Of a stretch of 15,851 nucleotides of DNA, positions 1-7,933 are shown piece by piece. The position numbers and the translations under genes are program-made. Source of the DNA: Candolleomyces eurysporus (taxonomy: Eukaryota; Basidiomycota; Agaricomycetes; Agaricales; Psathyrellaceae). A model generated the notes under the pieces. That model ran no database searches and was not told the origin of the DNA. It was given only the letters and a program-made list of their open reading frames with translations. Position 1 is the stretch's first letter. Each line of letters begins with the position of its first letter. The stretch spans positions 1 to 15,851 of the forward strand of contig JANBPK010001398.1 in NCBI GenBank assembly GCA_027579435.1, read 5' to 3'.

Positions 1-429
1 CTTGGACATTGTGACCTTCTCCTAGTATATATCACCTCCGATTTACACAGGCTGTTCTTAGTGTTTCTCTCTTTCTCTTCTTCAGCTTCCCCTGCATGGC
101 TTGAAGCCCTCGGCTTTTCGTACTAGGGTATTCCATTTACTTGTCCGGTTGATTTGTTCAATAATATATACACGACCATTCCTGTCTTCTCTTCCCATAG
201 GCTACAGTAATCACTTAAAATTGAAAGAAAGCGTCGCTGCGTTGGAATTTCAAATCGCCGTTTTCGCCTCCAGTTCGGCGAAGCTGGGATGCATGAGATC
301 TGACATGGAACAGCACATTGTGCTCAATCAGCAATCAGCATGAACGCCTCGTGTTCGACACGAAGGTGATTTCGCATAGGTCGTTTGGTCACAGCGCTAC
401 TAATACAAGCTTCGCTAGATACGTTCATC
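1..429. other. upstream region, no gene seen
   Basis: I see no convincing coding region here. Short frames exist but lack family resemblance and overlap one another. The stretch is pyrimidine-rich around 65-95 and probably holds the promoter and 5' leader of the coiled-coil gene that starts at 430. Confidence 0.4.
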
Positions 430-1107
430 ATGGCTCCACCCTGTTCATCGATAACGATGTCTCCCATGTCATTACCACCCGGTGTTGAGACAGAACCGGG
501 CGCGTCGAGTGTCATTGTTCGTCCGGGTCCGGATGAGAACGATGATGACAAGAGTTCTCTCGCTACAGTAAGTAAACGTCAATGTTGGTCATAATCGATG
601 TCAATATCGATTTCATAGTCTAGCGAATACCCTTCTGAGATCCTGCTCAGCCCAAGTCGAGTATTCCGCTCAGCTCGAGCGATGGACCACGAAGGTCGTC
701 ATACGCCTCCTGCTGACCTATTCGAGTCGGACGCGTACGATGGGGAAGAGCCAGATCGGATGCAATCATCGACTAAGCGATCCGATCCGATTCCCACTGG
801 TAGTCGCCATCGCGCTGCCCAGCGCCACACTTCGAACCGTTCGGGACTGCCATCATCATCGAAAGGGCGCGGTCATCGACAGAGGACCAAGGAGCCCAAG
901 ACGCGTGGTCATCGTACCAGGAATCAGGACGATCAAGACATGAAGTTGGATAGGAAGATCCAAGAACTCCGGCAATTCCTCGTAGAAGCAGACGAGACGC
1001 GGTCAGCGGAAAGCCGTGCGCTCATGCAGGAGCTGGCGAACGCGAAGGAACAACTGGAGGAGACCAGACACCTTGCTCACTGGAGAGGTCCTACAACTGC
1101 TATCTAG
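430..1107 (+). CDS. hypothetical acidic/basic coiled-coil protein, two exons
   Basis: I do not recognise this gene. Proposed exons are 430-567 and 619-1107, separated by a 51-nt intron with donor GTAAGT at 568 and acceptor TAG at 616-618. The frame continues exactly across the splice (phase 0), giving about 208 residues. The N-terminal part is Ser/Pro/Asp-rich, the middle is Arg/Lys/Ser-rich, and the C-terminal third (from MKLDRKIQELRQFLVEADE) is a charged Glu/Lys/Arg/Leu heptad-like helix, likely a coiled coil. The TAG at 1105-1107 corresponds to a CAG codon in array copy 2, where the frame runs on to a GTGAAC donor. The stop may therefore be a mutation that truncates a longer multi-exon protein whose 3' exons are repeated downstream. 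It converges on the RNA-repair gene at 3816-6446. The ATG at 430 is the first in frame. Confidence 0.5.
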
Positions 1108-1690
1108 TGGCTGCTAATGGTTAGCGTCTTCTATCCCTAAAACAAGTTGTATGTTCAGAAGCTAACATCGATCATATACCGCGTTTAGTTGGAAAGAAAG
1201 AGACAAACCCTGCTTCTGTGGTTACTCATCCAAGATGGGCTGAATCACTTGTTATTATAGTGGTCACCCGTACAAGACGGGCGGGATCACTTGTTATTAT
1301 AGTGGTTCCCTCCGACGGCACGTGTATGAGGTTACTATTTGGAGGAGTTGGTTTGCCTCTTTCTTTCAGACCCTTTCCTGCCCCTTCAAGACGGCCTCGC
1401 ATCCAGGACAATAACGGGCAAGGTTGACGCGATACACCCATCATTTCGTGGTACGTCTCGATGTTTTACTTGCCTGCGGTGGACAAGAGTCTCATTCTCC
1501 ATTAGCTGCGAAGATCCCGAATGAGAAGACGCGGAGGCCAGCGATGGAGCTTCACATCAAAACATCATTGTCTGTAAGTACACGTTCTTGGGGCACCTGT
1601 TTCACGAGTCTAATCTTTTACTAGGCCAGCTTAAACTGTTCAATGTTCGTTACCCGCGATAAAGTCACTCCGTACAACGTTTGCATCTTC
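771..1690 (+). repeat. tandem array unit 1 (about 920 bp)
   Basis: First unit of a direct tandem array, starting at GACTAAGCGATCCGATCC. It contains the intact coiled-coil exon of the upstream gene. A degraded second exon follows (from about 1190, encoding ...FGGVGLPLSFRPFPAP), ended by TGA at the GGTTGACGC site, where later copies read GATCGACGC. An acidic exon (CEDPE then stop, about 1506-1524) comes next. A GTAAGT...CTAG intron leads into a terminal exon, and then an antisense piece of the RNA-ligase gene (1641-1685). An internal 42-bp duplication (CACTTGTTATTATAG at 1246 and again at 1288) accounts for much of its extra length over the other units. Confidence 0.85.
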
Positions 1691-2580
1691 GACTAAGCGA
1701 TCCGATCCAATTCCCACTGGTAGTCGCCGTCGCGGTGGCCAGCGCCACACTTCGAGCCTTTCGGGACCGCCATCGTCGAAAAGGCGTGGTTATGGATAGT
1801 CAGGGATCAAGGAGCTCAAGACGCGTGGTCGTAGTACCGTGAATCAGGACGATGATGAAGACATGAAGTTAGATTGGAAGGCCCAAGAAGTCCGCCGATT
1901 CCTCGTAAAGCAGACAAGACGAGGTCAGCAGAAAGCCGGGCGCTCATGCAGGAGCTGGCAAACGCAAAGGAGCAACTGTTGGACACCAAACGCCTCGCTC
2001 ACTGGAAAGGTACTTCAACTACTATCCAGCGGCTGCTCACGGTGAACGTCTTCTTCTCCTAAATCAAGCTGTATGTCCAGAAGCTAACATCGATCATATA
2101 CCGCGTTTGGCTGGAAAGGGAAAGAAAGAGACAAACCCTCCTTCTGTGGTTACCAATACAAATACCTACGGGCAGACCCACTTGTTATTATAGTGGTACC
2201 CCCGACGGTACGCGTATGAGGTTACCATTTGGAGGAGTTGGTTTGCCTTTTTCTTTCAGGCCCTTTCCTGCCCCTTCAGGACCGTTGCATCCAGGACAAT
2301 AACGGGCAAGATCGACGCGATGAACCCATCATATCGTGGTACGTCTCGATGTTTTACTTGCCTGCGGTGAACAAGTGTCTCATTTTACATTAGCTGCGAA
2401 GATCCCGAAGGAGAAGACGCGGAGGCCCAGCGATGGAACTTCACATCAAAACATCTTTGTCTGTAGGTACACGTTCTTCGGGCACCTGATTCCGGAGTCT
2501 AATCTTTTACTAGACCAGCTTAGACTGTCCAATGTTCGTTCCCTGCGATAAAGTCACTCCGTACAGCTTTTTGCATCTTC
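1691..2580 (+). repeat. tandem array unit 2 (890 bp)
   Basis: Second unit, exactly 890 bp to the next start. The coiled-coil exon is frameshifted near 1910, between MKLDWKAQEVRRFLVK and ADKTRSAESRALMQELANA. It lacks the stop of unit 1 and reads TIQRLLT into a GTGAAC donor at about 2043. The acidic exon is open here (CEDPEGEDAEAQRW, about 2395-2461), followed by a GTAGGT...TACTAG intron and a terminal exon that stops at once. The antisense ligase fragment is at 2526-2575. Units 2 and 3 look like decayed copies of a gene 3' half rather than functional genes. Confidence 0.85.
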
Positions 2581-3470
2581 GACTAAGCAATCCGATCTGA
2601 TTACCACTGGTAGTCGCCGTCACGGTGGTCAGCGCCACACTTCGAACCTTTCGGGACCGCCATCATCGAAAAGGCGTGGTCATCGACAGCCAGGGACCAA
2701 GGAGCTCAAGACGCGTGGTCATAGTACCGGGAATTAGGATGATGTTGAAGACATGAAGTTAGATTGGAAGCCCAAGAAATCCGCCGACTCCTCGTAAAAG
2801 CAGACAAGACGAGGTCAACAGAAAGCCGTGCGCTCGTGCAGGAGCTGGCAAACGCGAAGGAGCAACTTGAAGACACCAAACACCTCGCTCACCGGAAGGG
2901 TACTACAACTACTATCTAGCGGCTGCTCACGGTGAGCGTCTTCTACCCCTAGATCAGGCTGTATGTCCAGAAGCTAACTTCGATAGTATACCGCGTTTCG
3001 TTAGAAAGAAAGAGACAAACCCTCGTTCTGTGGTGAGGGCATACAAGTACCGACGTGCGGAACGACTCGTTATCACAGTTGTCCCGCCCGACGGTATTGG
3101 TATGAGCTCACTATTTGGAGGAGTTGGTTTGCCTTTTTCTTTCAGGCCCTTTCCTGCCCCTTCAAGACGGCCTCGCATCCAGGAAAATAACGGGCAAGAT
3201 CGACGCGATACACCCATCATTTCGTGGTACGTCTCGATGTTCTACTTGCCTCCGGTGAACAAGGGTCTCATTTTCCATTAGGTGCGAAGATCCCGAAGGA
3301 GAAGACGAGGAGGCCCAGCGATGGAGCTTCACATCAAAACATCTTTGTCTGTAGGTACACGCTCTTCGGGCACCTAATTCTCGAGTTTAATCCTTTACTA
3401 GATCAGCTTAAACTGTCCGATGTTCCTTACCCGCGATCAAGTCACTCCGTACAGCTTTTGCATCCTCCTC
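2581..3470 (+). repeat. tandem array unit 3 (890 bp)
   Basis: Third unit, also exactly 890 bp. The coiled-coil exon has a stop (TAG in GAATTAGGATG, about 2737) and a frameshift after MKLDWK. The second exon is the best preserved of the array: open from about 3004 (KKETNPRSVVRAYKYRRAER) through FGGVGLPFSFRPFPAP to a GTACGT donor at about 3227. The acidic exon (CEDPEGEDEEAQRWSFTSKH) follows after a CATTAG acceptor. A GTAGGT...CTAG intron with a branch-like TTTAATC precedes the terminal exon. The antisense ligase fragment is at 3414-3462. Confidence 0.85.
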
Positions 3471-3499
3471 GACTAAGCGATTCGATCCGATTCCCACTG
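3471..3499 (+). repeat. array unit 4, start only
   Basis: The first 29 bp of a fourth unit (GACTAAGCGATTCGATCC...CCCACTG). The similarity to units 1-3 then stops abruptly, and unique sequence follows. Confidence 0.75.
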
Positions 3500-3719
3500 A
3501 AGCCCATCTAGAGGATTAGTTATATATTCTTTCTTCTTCTCATGTCGGCCAGCCGGTAGCTTTTTTCCCACTGGGTTTTGACGCACCCGTGCTGAGCATT
3601 GTAGTCAGTAGGGTGTACGTTTCGCCTTTTTTTTTTCCCTTTCTCTTTCCCAGTTGTTTTGTTTTGTTTTTTCGAGGGAGGAGTAGTGTAACAACGTTAC
3701 ACAATATATACATGTTGGA
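3500..3719. other. unique spacer in the array, no gene
   Basis: Sequence not shared with the array units. It is strongly T/pyrimidine-rich around 3625-3672 and ends near ACAATATATACATG. The string TTCCCACTG at the end of partial unit 4 recurs at about 3566, which could mark an insertion or deletion end point. I see no coding frame with family resemblance. Confidence 0.5.
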
Positions 3720-3795
3720 AATCTTTGTCTGTAGGTACACGTTCTTGGGCCACCTTATTCAGAATCTAATCGTTTTACCCAGATTTAGCTAGAGC
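3720..3795 (+). repeat. gene-proximal copy of the array 3' end
   Basis: ATCTTTGTCTGTAGGTACAC reappears here, followed by a diverged intron-like stretch (...TCTAATCG...CCCAG) matching the acidic-exon to terminal-exon junction of the array units. A stop (TTTAGCTAG) follows. I read this as the original position of the coiled-coil gene's 3' end, directly against the 3' end of the RNA-repair gene. Confidence 0.6.
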
Positions 3796-3815
3796 ATACT
3801 ATACTACTACATGTT

Positions 3816-6446
3816 TCATTCCCTCTCTACAGCGATCCCATTTGCGCGCACACCGCCCCTTGTCCAATGCTCGTTACCAGCGATAAAGTCACTCCGTACT
3901 ACTTTTGCACGATACACTACCGATGATTCCCTCTCAATCTTGACATAAACACCCTCAATTCTCCCATCATAGAAAGCCGAGGGCTGTTGCACCATATCTT
4001 TGAGTTCCACATCCGAAGGTAGGTGATCGCGTTGCCCCACAATAGGGACGGAACGGATGGAAGTGGGTTCCAACATCCTTTTAAGAGTCTTCGTGTCCAT
4101 CCACTTCTTCGTCGACCGGTCGTAAAAGTCGTATGCAATGAAATAGTCTGGAAGCTCCGTGTAAGGGATAGAGTGGGTAGCGTACATCCATTCTCCGAAT
4201 AGAATGTAACGTTCTGGGAAATATGGATCCTTGTCGAGGAGTTTGATCAGTTCGTCCTTGTGCCTCTCGATCCATAACCCGAGCTTCTTGAACTGCTCGT
4301 GGCTCGTGGCGTTCACATAGTGTGACCGATTCTGGACGACGATCTGAGTCCTGTCGTTTGATAACGAGAGTCCCATGTTGGCACCGTCGATTTTCTCCGT
4401 GATAACGACGTGGCCTTGGAAGGCACTAAGAGATCCCAGATCCACGCGAACATCGTCTTCAGTCGCGGCGCCAAGGTCCAACAAATGAGGTGTTCGAGGA
4501 AACTTGAAAATCCCGATCGGCGGAGACAAACTTGCAACCAGTGCTTGCGCCGCCTCGAAGGATCGTATGATGACAATCGTTTTAAACCCTTCCTTCAACA
4601 TCGGTCGTTCGAGCTGTTTCGCCATTTGTTCCACCGCATTCCTAACACGACTGCCAGGCGGAAGCGTAGGATGGCCAGCTCGAAGCTGTGCTCGGGCCTC
4701 GCACAGTTCGCGATCGTAGTCGAACCAGATGCATACAGGCGAGGTGCACCATGTAGCCGCCAAGTCCAACCACACCTTCCTGTCTGCAGCTGATACGTTG
4801 CATCGATCGAACAGAGCCTTTTTGCCCTTGCCAACTCTGCCAATCGCCGTTTCGCATAGACTTCGACTCCCACTTTCGTCTTGGGATATATGCGTCCACT
4901 GATCAGAGTTCCGAGCGAGGAGGGATTTGGAGACCCAGGACTTGCCTGAGCCTGGTAGACCGACGAACATGAACAAGTCGTTCTCCTGGTTCAAGGGACT
5001 CCCTTCAACGACCGTAGGGCACGGTGGAGGTTCTGACGGTAATTCCGGGAATATGGACTGTCGCTTCCAGAGGTTGCTGCACCACTTCGACACGAAGGCT
5101 TCTTGTTGGGCGGTCTCGATGCTCCCGGGTCTCAATGACCTGAGCAGCGAAATGGCTTCGGAAGCAGGGAGTTCGGGTTGAGTTTGGTCGTAGGATGGGC
5201 TTTTGAACCCGCAAGCGGCGATGTAGCATGCAGCGACAGTTCCCGCTCTTCCCTTCCCTCCTCCACAGTGCACGAGCAGGGGTAAGTTATCGTCATTCAT
5301 GAACAGACGCATGGCAAGGTCCATCTGTTCAATCGACGGTGGATAATAGTTGGGTATGGGGAGGTACGTGTTGGCAATGTTTTTGCCCTGGAACCATGAT
5401 GACTCGAGAGGTGTTTCCTCCGTCAACGTCAAAACGCGTCTGATGCCGAGCATTGAGGATCCCAGGGCCCGAATATCCTCTTCGTGTCGCGGGGTAGACA
5501 TAATGGCGAATCGGAAGGGAATTAACCATCTGAAAAACCGCGGAAGTTTGTATAATGCCGATTTGTCGAAGTTCGCGCCAAATGACGTTGACCTTGGGAC
5601 ATACAGCGCATCTCTCGGCTCGAGCTGCAAGCTGGGTGTTGGAGCTTCATCGATGAGTGCTTGTCGTAGGGCCGGAGACCAAGGAGTGACCAGCAACCCA
5701 GCTATTTCGACAGGAATCTGGGGGATTTCGTCCTCTTGAAATATTGCACCCCATTCCGTATGTGCAGAGCATGCTACTAGCTTCTTGAGAGTGTAGCTCT
5801 GTAGTTTGTCGTCGTCTGCGCGTTCATAAGCGCATCCATATGCTAGCATTGCTAGTTTTGATAGCCCACTTGCAAAGGCAGCGTCTGCCAACCTCAAGGA
5901 CCCTTTGCAGCTCTGAGGTGCCAGGAGGATTAGCCGAACGCTGTATTCCTGCGCTTCGTGGTAGCGTCCGAATGACTGTAAGGTGAATGCGAGGTGGTCA
6001 AGGAGATCTACTGATGGCTGGGTAGGGAATTGTCCAGGAAACAAGGAATCGACGCCTTTACCAATATCATGGTCATCCTTGACTGTAAGGGTGATATGGA
6101 AATGCTTCGGTGGGAGACCGAGTTGCTTTCGGATCTGTTGACCGGCGGCCCAGATGACCACAATGTAAAAGACGGCCGTATCTTTGTTGCCTCCGACCCC
6201 GACGCCGTGGATGCTACGTGGGTCCGCGTTGTGAATTATTTGGGATAGTTTCGTGTCAGGAATCGAACGAAGCTCTGCTTTCGTTAGAACGGTTATGTGG
6301 TAGGTCAAAGACGCGTTGGTTCCGGGAACCGGAAAGGAAGGGTCGGAAACAGACGCTGATTGCAATGTAGTGCGAACGAGAGCGTCAATCCCTTGACCTG
6401 TTAGGGCCAGGCACCCAGCGTATCTGCATAGCGAGACGTCAGCCAT
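3816..6446 (-). CDS. multidomain RNA-repair protein: 2H phosphoesterase, cysteine phosphatase, polynucleotide kinase, RNA ligase
   Basis: A single 876-residue frame with no intron. Domains in order: (1) 2H phosphoesterase-like, with paired HxT motifs YHITV (H50) and FHITL (H117), about residues 40-140, as in enzymes that open 2',3'-cyclic phosphates. (2) TPR-like helices, about 146-225. (3) Cysteine phosphatase, about 290-460, with CX5R loop HCGGGKGRAGT (C394, R400). (4) P-loop kinase, about 490-640, with GLPGSGKS (K502), SQDE (D523, possible general base), DRCN (547-550) and a lid-like RAQLRAGHPTLPPG. (5) Rnl2-type ligase, about 650-876, with motif I EKIDGAN (K685 nucleophile), motif III FGEW (E752), motif IIIa IAYDFYD, motif IV EGVYVK (E831), and motif V YRAKVVR (K848). 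The inferred role is RNA end healing and sealing. Fungal Trl1 is ordered ligase-kinase-CPDase and lacks a cysteine phosphatase. The first in-frame ATG (GCGATGG context) is used. No targeting signal is obvious. Domain calls are strong; substrate is unknown. Confidence 0.9.
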   Translation of the reverse strand: MADVSLCRYAGCLALTGQGIDALVRTTLQSASVSDPSFPVPGTNASLTYHITVLTKAELRSIPDTKLSQIIHNADPRSIHGVGVGGNKDTAVFYIVVIWAAGQQIRKQLGLPPKHFHITLTVKDDHDIGKGVDSLFPGQFPTQPSVDLLDHLAFTLQSFGRYHEAQEYSVRLILLAPQSCKGSLRLADAAFASGLSKLAMLAYGCAYERADDDKLQSYTLKKLVACSAHTEWGAIFQEDEIPQIPVEIAGLLVTPWSPALRQALIDEAPTPSLQLEPRDALYVPRSTSFGANFDKSALYKLPRFFRWLIPFRFAIMSTPRHEEDIRALGSSMLGIRRVLTLTEETPLESSWFQGKNIANTYLPIPNYYPPSIEQMDLAMRLFMNDDNLPLLVHCGGGKGRAGTVAACYIAACGFKSPSYDQTQPELPASEAISLLRSLRPGSIETAQQEAFVSKWCSNLWKRQSIFPELPSEPPPCPTVVEGSPLNQENDLFMFVGLPGSGKSWVSKSLLARNSDQWTHISQDESGSRSLCETAIGRVGKGKKALFDRCNVSAADRKVWLDLAATWCTSPVCIWFDYDRELCEARAQLRAGHPTLPPGSRVRNAVEQMAKQLERPMLKEGFKTIVIIRSFEAAQALVASLSPPIGIFKFPRTPHLLDLGAATEDDVRVDLGSLSAFQGHVVITEKIDGANMGLSLSNDRTQIVVQNRSHYVNATSHEQFKKLGLWIERHKDELIKLLDKDPYFPERYILFGEWMYATHSIPYTELPDYFIAYDFYDRSTKKWMDTKTLKRMLEPTSIRSVPIVGQRDHLPSDVELKDMVQQPSAFYDGRIEGVYVKIERESSVVYRAKVVRSDFIAGNEHWTRGGVRANGIAVERE

Positions 6447-6851
6447 CGCTCATGAAAGTGTCTGGACACAGGAAGAAGAGAAGGAGGAGCAAACATCACC
6501 TTGGGCGCCGGGAATATAGCAGAGTTACCACACCCACAGCCCGACCCGATGCGAATGATCTTGCATGACTCGCATTCTCTGTGTGCCGGGGCCGATGGCT
6601 TCACCCACCATTCGAGGTCATCGATTCATCTTTCCCAGACTCAGCATATCAGTTGGAGATGGAGAGCAAATGAATTCCCATATATCGAAGCAAAAGAAAG
6701 CTCGATGGACGCGGCGCACTGCATGTAGCGACCCATCGTTGGTACCACCAAACATACACATGATTGAGAGTATACAAATACATCGGCACCCCTGTAGTTT
6801 GATAATATGGACAATACTGGATAGGGAAGCAAGACGCCAAAGACCCCGTAT
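6447..6851. other. intergenic region, no gene seen
   Basis: Lies between the start of the RNA-repair gene and the 3' end of the eL8 fragment, both on the minus strand. It should contain the promoter and leader of the former and the 3' untranslated region of the latter. Short overlapping frames here show no family resemblance. I cannot point to a clear TATA box. Confidence 0.4.
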
Positions 6852-7194
6852 TTAGAGCTTGCCGAGGGCAGGGTTGGTGGTCGATTGGCCGGCGGCCTTG
6901 GCACGTTTGCGGAGCATCTGGGTGGACTTGTTGCCACGGATGCCTCCACCCCATTGACGACGATTCTCCTCGTACTTGTCGGTGCTACAATGCAAGTTAG
7001 GATCTGGGGATCTGGCAGGACATGATATCAAAGACTTACAAGTTAGCCTTGGCGGCGCTGATGATGGTAGCGAGATCACGCTGGTCCTCGCTCTTGACGT
7101 CCTGAAGGGCGACAACGGCAGCAGTCTTCTTGTGAACGACGGTACCGAGACGGGCCTTGCCCTTGACGATGACGTAGGGAACACCCATCTTGCC
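6852..7194 (-). pseudogene. 60S ribosomal protein eL8 (yeast Rpl8, human RPL7A), C-terminal fragment
   Basis: Two exons, 7040-7194 and 6852-6984, are joined by a 55-nt intron (6985-7039, GTAAGTC...TTGTAG). They encode about 95 residues with eL8 hallmarks: [15 protein letters not shown], the L7Ae-type [11 protein letters not shown], and [10 protein letters not shown] near the C terminus. eL8 is normally about 260 residues and binds rRNA in the large subunit. Here the N-terminal 160 or so residues are absent. Homology ends at KMGVPY, where the DNA (CTTGCC on the plus strand) passes straight into a WD40 relic. The remaining reading frame and intron are undamaged, so the break is either recent or an assembly join. 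Without a start region it cannot make eL8. Confidence 0.85.
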
Positions 7195-7933
7195 ACCATT
7201 GAACACTCAGACTATCCCAGTCCAATATACTGTGTTGCTTTCTCACCTGATGGGCAAAACTGGCATCTCGGATCACAAGACAAGGCAATACGTCTGTGGA
7301 AGCAGCCAAGCAGGAACCCTTCTTGCCACTCTTAAATCTGATTACAATTACTTCAACTTCAGCATCCAGTGCTTCCTTCTCACCTGATGGGCAAAGGCTA
7401 GCCATCTGCAGAATACCAGAAAGTGCGCCTGTGGGGACAGCCAGGCAGGAACCCTACTTGCCACTCTTGAAGGCCATTCTGGGATAGTAAAAAGTGTTGC
7501 CTTCTCACCTGATGGGCAAAAGCTGGCATCTGCATCAGATGACAAGACAGTGTGCCTGTGGGACAGCCAAGCAGGAACCCTTCTTGCCACTCTTGAAGGT
7601 CAATTTATGTTCATGAAATTTGCAGACTCTTCAACATTCTATGCAAATCTTACAAAACCCACTCCCTCTGTTTCTGGATTGGTTAGAGTCAAAGTGATTG
7701 GCAATGATTTGTCACCAACATTGGTTCCAATTTGCTGGATTCCCTCAAGCTGGATTGTTTCCAGTGTAACTTGTGACTCTACACTTTCATTTGCAGCCAT
7801 TGGGTGTCAAAATGGCAGAGTCTATATCCTTGACATCTCTAAAGTGTTGAAGGATCATGATCAATCCCAAATTTCTCATAATTTAAACCCCAAATATCAT
7901 TCCTATGGTCACTCTTGCTTCTTGTACATGTAG
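7189..7933 (+). pseudogene. WD40-repeat protein relic (NLR/STAND-type C-terminal part)
   Basis: CTTGCCAC marks successive WD40 units at 7189, 7322, 7457 and 7583. The spacing is 133, 135 and 126 bp, and 126 bp is the usual 42-codon unit. The unit core reads VAFSPDGQKLASASDD, then KTVCLWDSQAGTLLATLEG. The frame changes between units: an extra base follows CTGTGG in unit 1, and unit 2 has lost frame at both ends. Only the third unit plus the C-terminal tail (to the TAG at 7931) reads continuously. The tail includes CWIPSSW and AAIGCQNGRVYILDIS, typical of the end of fungal WD40 beta-propellers. No NACHT, NB-ARC or start region is present, because the relic starts at the eL8 junction. Nearly free of CpG, unlike its neighbours. 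Confidence 0.8.

Noticed and set aside
6976..7335. 119-codon plus-strand frame across the eL8/WD40 junction
   Set aside because: Its first part is antisense to eL8 and its second part is the WD40 relic, so it is a chance fusion frame. The frame also breaks within WD40 unit 1.
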